Positions 35,820 through 46,100 of a stretch of DNA of 64,000 nt are shown one piece after another (positions within the stretch are counted from its first letter, which is position 1; the number at the start of each line of letters is the position of its first letter). A program made the translations under genes and the position numbers. Source of the DNA: Abelmoschus esculentus (Eukaryota; Streptophyta; Magnoliopsida; Malvales; Malvaceae); the NCBI GenBank assembly GCA_035048815.1, contig JAUCBN010000054.1, forward strand, positions 11,594,001 to 11,658,000, in the 5' to 3' direction. The notes beneath the pieces were generated by a model. The model was not told the origin of the DNA. It did no database searches and worked only from the letters and a program-made list of their open reading frames with translations.

Positions 35820-36228
35820 AGTCAAATTTGAAAAGAGGTAAGGAGCATTAATTTCACATTGGGAAGGAAAAAAGAGATCATGAGATATATAAACGGTGGC
35901 GATACACATCCTATCAGACATATCTTTTAGGAAGATGGTAATGGCTCCGTGACAAGTGGTATTTAGAGGCTAGAGCGACCATTTGACTGTCCGATTTCAT
36001 GTCGAGCGCCCATGAGAGGGTTAGGTAGGGTGAACAATTGTGACAAGAGGCCAATCACGAGAGCGAAAACTCGTGACGAGGGCGTCACGAGGTTGAGTGA
36101 AGAAGAATGTCACACATGAAAAGAGAAAAAAAATTGATCCATCATCGGAAAAAAAAAAAGGAAGGTGGGATATATAAACAGTGGTGCTGCACATCCTATC
36201 ACATATGCCTTTTAGGAAGAGGGTAATT
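35820..36228 (+). mobile_element. Possible degraded TRIM-like LTR element
   Basis: Two direct copies of a ~60-bp block, containing GATATATAAAC.GTGG, CACATCCTATCA and CTTTTAGGAAGA.GGTAAT, start at about 35882 and 36169. After the first copy comes CCGTGACA, then AG, then TGGTATTTAGAGGCT, which resembles a mutated initiator-Met primer binding site (TGGTATCAGAGC). No coding sequence lies between the copies. The second copy diverges before its expected end, so this is only a candidate. Confidence 0.35.
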
Positions 36229-37739
36229 GAGTGAAATGGATATATAAATGAGATTAACAGTAGAAAAGTGTAAAAACTATCACTTGAAAAAAATAATTTT
36301 AATTATTTATTACCATCAACCAACGATCCAAAATTAATATAAAATTAAATAAGTTTTACATCATGTAAGTGAATCCTATAAGGATAGAATCCAATTATAT
36401 AATATAAAACTCATTTAGAATTACACTAATCCGTATTTATTGAATGAATAAAATGAATAGATATAATTAATAATAAAAATATAAAAAATATTACTTAAAA
36501 AGTAAAAAATAACAAAACCATTAACGTATTTATCATCTATTTATCTATTTATTTATATTTTGTGAAAATAATATCTTGAGAATATATTTCTATTAATGTG
36601 CCTATCATCTCTTTGATCCATGTAGCTTTTCAATCAATATGTAGCTTTTAGATAGAATTTTGTAGATAAAAGAATATGCAAATAAAAAAATATTGATTAA
36701 ATATACTAATAAAATAATAAAATAAATCAAATTTGAAAAGGAATTAGAATAAATAAAGTAAACATTGCCCATATCTTTTGACAAAATTAAAAAGATTCCT
36801 TTTCATACTATTTATTGTAGCTATATTAATATCAATAATTGCTTTGATGGAAATAATATATTTTCTTTTAAAAAATAATAGTATTTACCCTAACACTTGA
36901 ATATTAAAATTAAGTACTTTCAAAAAAATAAAATTAAGTATATTTAATTATAATTTATAAAAATAATTTAATTTAATTTAATTTCAAATAGCTAAAATCA
37001 TTTATTATATACACCCACCAATTTTGACAGCTACAAATATTTCATTAAAACTAGTATTTATTATTGAACTACATAATAATTATAGCAAAGTGGAGCCATG
37101 ATATGTGAATACATTTTTAATAATTTTATTAATGATTTATTATTTTATATAATTATTCGTATTCATTTTATTAATTAATTTAATAAATTTTACAAATATT
37201 TAAATTCGAATCAATAATTTTATTTAAAAAATTTAATATTTTATATCATTGGACTAATTATCGAGTATACACTTATATAATGGGTGTGAGGGCAATTGCC
37301 CCAATATGATGATTTAATCCCTTGATCAGATTTTAATAAAATTATAATTTTTTTAATAAAATTTTAGTGAGAATTGTATAAAAATTCTGATACAGTAAAT
37401 AAATGATCACTAAAATATGTTAAATCAATCTCTTTAAGCAATAATCTTTTAAAAATTATAAAATAGTTAATAAATTTATGTTTCTGTTAGTGATAAATTT
37501 TGATAAGTTTAAGGACTATTTTATAATAATTTAAAGTTTGAATGATATTTTTATAATAATTGAAAAATATAATGACAAACCTGTAACTAAATAAAAATAT
37601 TAATGATCGTTATATAATAAATGAATAATTATTGATAGGAAAACAACAGCAATGTGCCAAACGCTAACTGTTGGCGGTTGGCAACATCAGTTGACAGCTG
37701 TAATGCAACAAATGGTTGTGGGCGAGTTTATGTTAAAAA

Positions 37740-38024
37740 GGTCTATTTTGGTTTTAGTCCCTATACTACACCGGAATTCATGATTTATTCCCACTATTTT
37801 AGTTGATCATAATTTGATACTTATATATTTTTATAGTGTTATTAGATTTTCCAAATAAGTAATAAATATTATCATATAATCACACCATAATATTATTAAA
37901 AGTGTATTATCAAATTGAACGAGTTAGTAATATTATAAAGTAGTAGAGTTATCAAATTATGTAAAACTAAAGGATTTAATTATAGTTTTCAGTATAGTAC
38001 ATGGACTAAATTCAGAAATAGACC
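37740..38024. mobile_element. Small MITE-like inverted-repeat element
   Basis: The left end GGTCTATTTTGGTTTTAGTCC and the reverse complement of the right end (GGTCTATTTCTGAATTTAGTCC) match well. The similarity continues inward (TATACTA, then TAATTTGATA). It is ~285 bp without coding capacity. It lies just outside the gypsy element that begins at 38092. Confidence 0.6.
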
Positions 38025-38091
38025 AAGTAAAATTCTGTTGCTGAGAGGTAAGATTAACACGTGGCAGTTAACAATTGGAAGTTCATAATTG

Positions 38092-38685
38092 TGTCACGCC
38101 CCTGGAGTTTCAACCGGGACATGCGGCCTTAGACGCCCCTTTTTATGAGAATAGGCGCCTAAGTTACGCCTATCTGGTCTAAGCCGACGGCTTGGACTAT
38201 GACGGAAACGTGAATGCTCGAGAAATAGAAAATAAAGAAAGAGATTGTGGTTGTAAGCCGGGCGATAGCCCGACACTTTTATTGAATGTCGAAAAACGTC
38301 GAGAAAACAAAGTAAGTAGTGACTTGAGAGCAAAACTCAAGGCTAAGTAAATAATGAGGTGGGGGTAAGCCTCTTTATATAGCCCCTTCTATGTTCCTAG
38401 TTCTAATCTAACTAGGATTCCTAGTCCTTCAAGGCTTAAAACTCCTTGATTCCTAATGTGGACGAACTCCTCCATGGAGTTAAACTCTAAGGCTCCTTAG
38501 GTGCCTTTACTTAGGCCCTAAGGTGCGACGGGCTTGCTCCTGATGCGCGGCAGGACTGGTCCTGATGGTCTTCTCGGATGCAACCCTTAGTTGCGTGGAC
38601 TCGGCACCCTTGATTCCTAATAGTTTGGGCAGGTTTTACCCTTTGGTGTGCGGAAAGTTTGGGCTCAAAATAATGGTCCGTGACA
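38092..38685 (-). repeat. 3' LTR of the deleted gypsy element (594 bp)
   Basis: In element sense it runs from TGTCACGGACC to GGGCGTGACA. A TATATAAAGAGG TATA box (reverse of about 38371-38385) is present. It matches the right LTR closely but lacks a ~640-bp internal repeat array and a 14-bp segment found there. The element's ORF runs 175 bases into this LTR. Confidence 0.9.
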
Positions 38686-41141
38686 TTCTCCCCTACTGGT
38701 TCTAGCGACGTCCTCGTCGCTTGTCCAATGTGATATCGGCTTACTTGAATTTTCAATTGCCAAATTTTCTCGGCTAATTCCCAACTTCCTTTGTTATTTG
38801 GAAGTCCTTCCCACAAGACGAGGTATTCATGCTTTGGTTTTTGTCCCGGTCTTCGAATGACCCGTTCTGCTTGTATGTCCCAAGCTATGTTCTCGTAAGA
38901 GATTTTCACTCCAACTTGTGTTTGGTGTGTTTTGACTTGGTATGGGTGTGATTTATTCTTTTGGAAGGATTTTAGTGAACTCACATGGAATACCGGATGA
39001 GCTTGAATTGTTGTGGGTAAATCTAGTTGATAAGTTCTGTTGCCCACTCGTTTTAAGACTTTGAATGGGCCCTCGTATCTCTGCACAAGCTTCTTGTGCG
39101 CAGTGGGATTTTGTAGGATCCCGATCAACTTGGCAAGGACTAAGTCCCCAGCTTGATAGCTGATGTCCCTTCGTTTTGTGTTTGCCCATCTCTTTGTCTG
39201 CTCCTTCCCCTTTGTCCCAGATTTGTGAGTTATTTGCTTTGGTTCGTCATGCTTGTTTGCATGTACGTTAAGCTGGGAAGATTGATCGAGAATTGTCGAT
39301 GATGGTAACAATTCCTTGGAGTCCTTTATTGTGATTTGTGGGACTGTTTGTGGCACAAGTTTCAACTTGTGATCGACTTCTTCTTCCCGTGTAGAAATTT
39401 TGGGTGACTTGAGGGATGTCTCGTCTTGGAGTCCAACTATGACTTGTTCCACTTCTAACGAGACTTTCTTTGGTTCGATTGGGTCATCATGTATCAGTGT
39501 TGTGACGGATGGTTGTGCTTCATCGTCTACCTCTTTGCTAAATTGGATGGCTGACATTACTTTTCCTTTAACCCCAAGCATTCTTTTTGCCGGTACCAAG
39601 CAAGGGTGTTGAGGGTCAAGTATGTGCAAACAACTTGCAAACGGGACGGGCACGACCCTAATTCGATCAAGGAAATCAATCCCGATCACAAAGTTAAAAT
39701 CATCAAGTGGTATTACACTTATTGATTCCTTGCCAGACCAATTGCCGATCTTGAGATGGACTCCTTTCGCTAATCCCACGATTGGTGTGTCCTTGGAATT
39801 AATGGTTTTAACGAACCCATTGGCCTTTTGAACATGAAGGTCAAGCTTCTCAGCAATTTGTTTTGACATAAACAAGTCGGATGCACCAGTGTCTACTAAG
39901 GCATTCAATCTTCTGCCTGCCACAACGACATCTACGTACATCAAACCTTTCTTGAACTTTTCCTTATTTTCCATGGAGCTAAGGATAGAGTTCAAGTTGG
40001 CAATTTTCTCTTCGCATTCGTCCTCTTGAATGGTTGCAGCTTTTCCGAGTTGTGGACAATCTCTTTTCATGTGATTGCCTCCACAATTGTAACAACTAAA
40101 GTTGTTATTCTTTTCCCACGGCTTACGAAGTTTAACATCTTCGCTGGTTTGCGCCTTGGACCCTTCAGTGGTATGCATGTCCTGTCCTTTTCCGCCATTA
40201 CTTTTACGTCTTGGCTTATCGGACTTCTCAAATTCAAATTCTGCAAGAGAGTCAGCTACGTCCATTGCCTTGGACAAATTTTGGACCCCCATTCGGTGCA
40301 ATTCCATTTTTGCCCAACGTTGCAAACCGTTTTTGAAAGTAAAGAGGGCATCGGCTTCGCTCATGTTATGAATTTGAAGCCTGAGTTCGGTGAATTTGTT
40401 GACGTATTCACGGATTGACCCGTCATGCTTCAGTTGATGAAGTTTTTCTCGGGCTTCTTCTTGTGCATTCTTCGGGTAAAAATGCTCTTGGAATTCATCT
40501 TGGAATTCTTTCCAAGTTTTGGTTGGGATTTGACCGTTCTTTGATTGGGAACACTTATGTCTCCACCATAAAAGCGCGGCGTCTACTAAGTAGACAGAAG
40601 CAGTATTCACTTTTGTGTTCTCATCTTCGATGCCCGTGAGTCGGAAATACTGTTCCAAACTCCACACGAAGTTGTCCACTTCCTGAGCGTCCCTTGCTCC
40701 TTTGAACTCCTTCGGTTTTGGCACATCGATCCTGGGTTTAGCCATTGTTGCTTCTCCCACCATATTGGTTATTACGACATTCTTGTAGAGGGATAGCTCG
40801 GCCTTGAGCTTTTTAATTTCCCCCAACAGTTCTACTTTAATCGCCTCCATTGCGACTTCAAGTGATTCATCTTGCAGGGTCAATTTTTCGTAGGTTTGGT
40901 TGAGGAGATCTTGGACTTCCTCGTTGACATCTTGTTTGAGGGGATAGATTTTGGCTTCTAGTTCCTCAAGGCGATCGTTGACAACGTCTAGAGAATTCCT
41001 CGATTCCTTTGAACTGGATTCGAGTCGATTTACCTTATCCTCAAGACTTGTGAGTCGATCCTTTGAGGCCGCCACCTTCTTATCCGCTGTTTGAATTTCT
41101 GTGGCCTTTGTGGCCGTCCATATCTCATCTTTTCGGTTCAT
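38511..41141 (-). CDS. Gag-protease-chromodomain fusion polyprotein of a gypsy element
   Basis: One uninterrupted frame of 876 codons from the first ATG (41141). The frame is open ten codons further upstream, but those overlap the primer binding site. N-terminal coiled coil (41110-40790). The Gag domain covers about 40673-40272. The CX2CX3HX4C zinc knuckle CYNCGGNHMKRDC is at 40056-40094. The aspartic protease carries ALVDTGASD (39876-39902) and a second FVIGIDFL flap-side motif. From about 39158 the sequence is integrase C-terminal (GDLVLAKL, RYEGPFKVLKRVG, HPVFHVSSLK). A chromodomain follows at 38903-38736 (EYLVLWEGL, then GSWELAEKIW). RT, RNase H and integrase core are missing, yet the frame is kept across the deletion. 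The last ~58 residues are encoded by the LTR. Such chromodomains can guide integration to modified histones. Confidence 0.9.
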   Translation of the reverse strand: MNRKDEIWTATKATEIQTADKKVAASKDRLTSLEDKVNRLESSSKESRNSLDVVNDRLEELEAKIYPLKQDVNEEVQDLLNQTYEKLTLQDESLEVAMEAIKVELLGEIKKLKAELSLYKNVVITNMVGEATMAKPRIDVPKPKEFKGARDAQEVDNFVWSLEQYFRLTGIEDENTKVNTASVYLVDAALLWWRHKCSQSKNGQIPTKTWKEFQDEFQEHFYPKNAQEEAREKLHQLKHDGSIREYVNKFTELRLQIHNMSEADALFTFKNGLQRWAKMELHRMGVQNLSKAMDVADSLAEFEFEKSDKPRRKSNGGKGQDMHTTEGSKAQTSEDVKLRKPWEKNNNFSCYNCGGNHMKRDCPQLGKAATIQEDECEEKIANLNSILSSMENKEKFKKGLMYVDVVVAGRRLNALVDTGASDLFMSKQIAEKLDLHVQKANGFVKTINSKDTPIVGLAKGVHLKIGNWSGKESISVIPLDDFNFVIGIDFLDRIRVVPVPFASCLHILDPQHPCLVPAKRMLGVKGKVMSAIQFSKEVDDEAQPSVTTLIHDDPIEPKKVSLEVEQVIVGLQDETSLKSPKISTREEEVDHKLKLVPQTVPQITIKDSKELLPSSTILDQSSQLNVHANKHDEPKQITHKSGTKGKEQTKRWANTKRRDISYQAGDLVLAKLIGILQNPTAHKKLVQRYEGPFKVLKRVGNRTYQLDLPTTIQAHPVFHVSSLKSFQKNKSHPYQVKTHQTQVGVKISYENIAWDIQAERVIRRPGQKPKHEYLVLWEGLPNNKGSWELAEKIWQLKIQVSRYHIGQATRTSLEPVGENVTDHYFEPKLSAHQRVKPAQTIRNQGCRVHATKGCIREDHQDQSCRASGASPSHLRA
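38686..38697 (-). other. Polypurine tract of the gypsy element
   Basis: In element sense it reads AGTAGGGGAGAA and abuts the 3' LTR start TGTCACG. This is where plus-strand DNA synthesis would be primed. Confidence 0.8.
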
Positions 41142-41158
41142 ATCGAGCGAATAACCTC

Positions 41159-41170
41159 GCTCTGATACCA
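41159..41170 (-). other. tRNA-Met primer binding site of the gypsy element
   Basis: In element sense TGGTATCAGAGC lies two bases (AG) after the 5' LTR end TGACA. It is complementary to the 3' end of plant initiator methionine tRNA, the standard primer of many plant LTR elements. Confidence 0.9.
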
Positions 41171-41703
41171 CTTGTCACGCCCCTGGAGTTTCAACCGGGA
41201 CATGCGGCCTTAGACGCCCCTTTTTATGAGAATAGGCGCCTAAGTTATGCCTATCTGGTCCAAGCCGACACTTTTTATGAGACGGCTTGGACTATGACGG
41301 AAACGTGAATGCTCGAGAAATAGAAAATAAAGAAAGAGATTGTGGTTGTAAGCCGGGCGATAGCCCGACACTTTTATTGAATGTCGAAAAACGTCGAGAA
41401 AACAAAGTAAGTGACTTGAGAGCAAAACGCAAGGCTAAGTAAATAATGAGGTGGGGATAAGCCTCTTTATATAGCCCCTTCTATGTTCCTAGTTCTAATC
41501 TAACTAGGATTCCTAGTCCTTCAAGGCTTAAAACTCCTTGATTCCTAATGTGGACGAACTCCTCCATGGAGTTAAACTCTAAGGCTCCTTAGGTGCCTTT
41601 ACTTAGGCCCTAAGGTGCGACGGGCTTGCTCCTGATGCGCGGCAGGACTGGTCCTGATGGTCTTCTCGGATGCAACCCTTAGTTGCGTGGACTCGGCACC
41701 CTT

Positions 41704-41993
41704 GGTGCGGACTGGATCGGCTTCCATGGTGCGGACTGAATTGGCGCCCATGGTGCGTACGGGATTGGCACCCACGGTTCGTGCGTGTCCGCCACCTAGG
41801 GTGCGGGCGTGACCGGCACTCGTGGTGCGGGCATGACCGGCACCCGTGGTGCGGGCATGACCGACACCCGTTGTGCAACTATGACAGGCACCCGTTGTGC
41901 AACTATGACAGGCATCCGTGGTGCGTCCATGACCAACACCTGTGGTGCGGGTATGACCGGCACCCATGGTGCGGGTACCCTCGGACCCCGTGG
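41704..41993. repeat. 24-bp tandem array, about 12 units, inside the 5' LTR
   Basis: The unit is GGTGCGGGCATGACCGGCAC plus CCGT, 24 bp long, with roughly a dozen degenerate copies. As 24 is a multiple of three it codes an eight-residue repeat on the minus strand (TGAGHART-like). It is GC-rich, unlike the AT-rich surroundings. Confidence 0.85.
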
Positions 41994-42300
41994 TGCCGAG
42001 GGGTTTCTCTCGGACAGCCTCGGCCCAAGTGGTGCCGAGGGGCTTGGATCGGACAACCTCGGTCCCAATGGTGCCGAGGGGCTTGGCTCGAACAACCTCG
42101 GCTTTGATGGTGCCGAGAGGCTTCGTTCGGACAACCTCGGCCCAAGTGGTGTCGAGGGGCTTGGCTCGGACAACCTCGGTCTCGATGGTGCCGAGGGACT
42201 TGGCTCAGACAACCTCGGCCTCGATGGTGCCGAGGGGCTTGGCTTGGACAACCTCGACCTCGATGGTGTCGGGGGATTTGGCCCTCGTGGGCTTGACCCT
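41994..42300. repeat. 39-bp tandem array, about 8 units, inside the 5' LTR
   Basis: The unit is GGTGCCGAGGGGCTTGGCTC followed by GGACAACCTCGGCCCAAGT, 39 bp long, repeated about eight times. It stays open on the minus strand from 42320 to beyond the junction with the 24-bp array, coding a Pro/Ser-rich 13-residue repeat (APSRPRLSEPSPS-like), and also on the plus strand. Open frames here may simply reflect the repeat length and need not mean coding. Confidence 0.85.
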
Positions 42301-42409
42301 TTGGGTGCGGAGTGATGCATTCTCCAAGTATACGGGTTGGCTAAGAGTTTGGGCAGGTTTTACCCTTTAGTGCGCGAAAAGTTTAGACTCAAAATAATGG
42401 TCCGTGACA

Positions 42410-43173
42410 ATTGCTTATTCTGGTTTGGACCAGAAATCACCTGAAAAGGCTGCAAATTAATGAAATGAAAGTCAAGAATTCTTTAAAATACATAACTATA
42501 TTTTAAGTGTAAATAATTTTTTTTAATTACCAATTATTGAACTAAATAGTCATAAAATATAAATATAAAGTTAATTTAACAAGTACATGTTGTTAATTGT
42601 TATAATAAAATATTGTTTTAAGAACAATTCTTTAGTCAAATTTTCAATTATATAACTCTTTTTTTTTTTCCTTTCTAGAATCAAATACAACTCATCTTTG
42701 ACATCTGCAATAATACTAGTAATAATAAAAATATAACACATTAAAATATTATTAATTCAACAAATTTAAATATTATAGTTGGTAGCCACTAGATATGGTT
42801 ACATCCATGAATTTTTTGCTTGCAATTTGCCACTTGCTAACTGCCATAGAAATCTCCTTTTTTTAAAAAAATCAAATCCTCTTGCATACATATAACTATT
42901 TATTATATTACTCATAATTATTTAAGGTTTTTCAATAAGGGAAGAGACTAAAAGTTGTATAACACAAAACTTTAAAATGATATTCATTTTGAGTATTGTG
43001 AGGGTGTATTAATTTTTGGGTAAATTATAATGGATGTGACTCAATTATGAATAAGATTATTTAAAGCATTACAAACTGCAGATGCATTGATCTACAATTT
43101 TCATTTTTAACAAACAAAAGAAAGAACTACACAGTAAACAAAAAATTACCTTTTATTTTATTTAGAAAGCTGC
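42410..43173. other. Spacer between the gypsy element and the next gene
   Basis: AT-rich DNA with the probable 3' UTR of the minus-strand gene in its right part (about 42900-43173). Nothing else is seen. Confidence 0.5.
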
Positions 43174-46100
43174 TTAAGCTTCTTTGGAGTCGGAAAGTTG
43201 AGCAGCATTGCCATCACTGCTTGAACAAGATCCTTCCAAGACAGTGGATCCCGTCTTTGTATCGGAATTATCATGGCTGCTGCCACATTGTCTTATAAAG
43301 ACGTCTGTCATGGAGGTCGAAGAATGTGTGGCGGAACTCATGTCGGCAATGGCGCTAACATCTCTAGTTCCACTGTATAGACCCCTGCTTCCGGTAACAA
43401 GGAAGCCTTTTTTCTCATCGGTACTAGTCAGAACTGCTGGTAGTACATCAATTAATGGAGGGTTACTCTGAGTTGAGTTGCTGATGAGTAGCCGGAGAGT
43501 TTCTCTCGCACCTTTCTCCATCACGGAATCGGTAGTATCGGGTAATAAAGGGTTCACAAGGTTTGGATGCAATGGAGGGATTGTAGTTGATATGGTAGGA
43601 CCAGCACCAACCAAGTAACCTTGTCCTGAAGAGCAAACATCAATGACCGGAATATGAACAATGGGATCACAAATCAAAGGCGTGAAGGTTGGAAATTGTT
43701 GTGAACTTGCCAACGGCAACCGAACCAGTGGTTCCGGGAGGAAAGCTGGAAAATTAAGTGAGGGAACATCGGCAAGACCAAGAGGAAGAGTTGACTTCAA
43801 TGAGCTGGAGGCACCACTTGTTGGCAATATTGACGAAAGTGGCGGAAGCTTAAAAGATCCAATTGATGAGGCTAAGAGTTGAGAGGCAGCTGAATGTTGC
43901 ACAGTCGATGATCCTGGGGGACACCAACAATAGTATGGAGAAATGAGAGAAGATCCTATGGTGGGAACTAGAGAAACACTGCTCGGAGTTGGAGGAACAG
44001 TAAGTTTTCCAAGGGATTCCAGGAAATTCGGAGTGAATGAACTCTTGCAATCTGGAAGCTTGTCATTTTCAGCTGGATTGCAATTCGATGAATTACTTGT
44101 AATAGGTGAAGCAATTGTAAGGCTCTCAGCCACCGGAAGATGGTTATCACCACGCCTTCGCAACTTATCCCTGGCAGTGCTCCTTGGGAAAGATAAGTTT
44201 CGGGTCAAACCTTCTTTGAAAGAGCTTGATCTTGGACTCACCTTGAGTGCTTGATTGCTAGAGCATCGGGACCGCAAAGATTTTGATGTAGTTGACGAAG
44301 ACTCCCTATTGTGCACACTGGATGAAGGCGAACCAGAACAACTTGCTTGTATATTCACTGTTGTTCCTAGGAGAGCACGGAACTGAGTTGCAAAACAGCC
44401 TAGTCTTGACTCGCAGATTCCAGTTAATTCAGCTATAGATGGTTTCCTCTTTATCAGATCCTTCATCTATTACAAGGAAAAGCACAATATTTGGTAGAAA
44501 TCACTTCACAAAGAAATTTGCACAGAGATAATAGTGAGAGTATTAAAGAGTTAAACATTGAATACCTTAGAAAGCAATTCAACCCCCAAGAGTTTTGACT
44601 TCTCTGAGCACCAATAGTAAAAAGCTTTGCCATCGGGCACTTTCACAAGGAAAGATCGTCCAGAACTGTCTGCTGGAATCTCATTGATGGAAACAGCGGC
44701 ACACTGAAGTTTGTTGCTTAAGGTAAACAATCTCTCTGTTTGACCATCATCCCCAACAAATGAAAGGCGCAAGTCCGAAGATGGCAAGAGTGTAAGACTC
44801 AAATTTCCCCTGTGGCAATTCAAAAAGATTTAGGAACAATTTTAGATTTCAGAAAGAGTGGAATATAAACAGCAATATGAGAAAATCAAGTTATAATCAT
44901 AGATATAAAATCTATTACATTACAACTTGCATGCACCAAACTGCAAGATTTAACAGTTGAATCATCCCAAAAAGGCTTAAGTGGGAACTCTAAGTGGAGG
45001 GATTCAGTTGTAAGTTATAGAATCATAGCACAGGCACCCAAATAAGATAAATAGAGGTTTTAGCAAACTTCTTTTTTGGACACCTAGGGAGGCTGGGAGC
45101 TTAATTTTAATAAATACAATAATTAGAGAAATTCAGTTTGTTCTATCTCAAGCATCACACTTGAATCTTGAAGTTCCATATGCTATGACAGCTACTCAAA
45201 TGGTTTAATGTCAACTAAAGAAAGCCTAGAATTCCTATATTTCCAACTGTATTGATTTTATGGTCTCAGCACTTCAAAAACAACCAGGGGTATATCATGC
45301 AGCAAACTTCCTTTAAACAAGCAGGGACAGATACAAACAAGTAAAAAAGGGGCTATCATAAATTCCTATCAAGAATTATTTCAACTTCATGACTATACAA
45401 TAGAGCAATCAAATCAACTACTAATAAATTGCAGTATATGGCAAAAGAATAACTATGGGATAGTAATGGCCGGGTAAATATACAGTTCATATTTGAAACA
45501 AAAATTACAGAAAAATTAAGAATACGGACAATGACAAAGCAGCATAACTGTAATTAATACAAGTCACTAGCACCCTATTTTCCTTGTAATTGATTTATTG
45601 GCTGTCAACCCTGTATATCCACAAAAGAGTTGCAGCTAACTGTATAATATAGGAGATGGAACTACCTTTATTTCCTCAAAATTCAGAGATCATTATAGAA
45701 TATGCCCACTTTACCTACAAGCCAAAAGATATATTTATTTGGAAGCAAAAACAAGATGACCAACAACAAGCTCAAATAGAATCCTGCAATTTCTACCAAT
45801 TACCAACAACAAAATATACAGCTTCCAATCAAATTATACAGTACATTAAATGTGTTACTACAGAACAGATTCCAACACATGAAATCAATTCAATTTGTTT
45901 CTAGATTAAAAAATTATGAGAAAATGTTAGTGGATGATACAGACAGGGTTTTTGCAGACAACAGTTATCAAAGCACAATAAATACACCAAACTCCAATTT
46001 TCTAACCATGCAGAATGCGTTCACCAATATAATAAATCGTGACATCAATCAAATAATGGACTCAATACAAGGCTAAATTAAAAATAGGGCTTTTAGTGAA

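Larger units (their letters stand above)
34528..38091. other. Intergenic spacer upstream of COI1
   Basis: The first ~300 bases are COI1 leader and promoter. About 35820-36228 holds a possible small LTR-like element, and 37740-38024 a small inverted-repeat element. The rest is AT-rich with no coding frames of interest. Confidence 0.5.
38092..42409 (-). mobile_element. Ty3/gypsy chromovirus-type LTR retrotransposon, internally deleted
   Basis: The element runs on the minus strand, 5' LTR at right (41173-42409) and 3' LTR at left (38092-38685). Both LTRs begin TGTCACGGACC and end GGGCGTGACA in element sense. The 4 bases ATTG (38088-38091 and 42410-42413) repeat at both ends, a probable target duplication (5 bp with one mismatch is also possible). 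A primer binding site complementary to initiator tRNA-Met and a polypurine tract are present. Internal DNA encodes one long frame: Gag, zinc knuckle, aspartic protease, then directly the integrase C-terminus and chromodomain. Reverse transcriptase, RNase H and the integrase catalytic core are absent, so any movement would need a helper element. Confidence 0.93.
41173..42409 (-). repeat. 5' LTR of the gypsy element, expanded by repeat arrays (1237 bp)
   Basis: It matches the 594-bp LTR at the other end over its outer and inner parts. It carries about 640 extra bases (about 41704-42345) made of 24-bp and 39-bp tandem arrays, plus a 14-bp insertion near 41269. A TATA box is at about 41463-41475 (reverse). 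Confidence 0.88.

Noticed and set aside
39400..40639. Several plus-strand frames of 70-130 codons
   Set aside because: Shadows of the minus-strand Gag-protease frame.
41704..42300. CRISPR-like regular repeats
   Set aside because: Units are contiguous with no unique spacers, the DNA is eukaryotic, and they lie in an LTR.
41670..42320. Long overlapping open frames on both strands of the repeat arrays
   Set aside because: Tandem units of 24 and 39 bp without stops stay open in several frames automatically; they lie in an LTR. Not called as genes.
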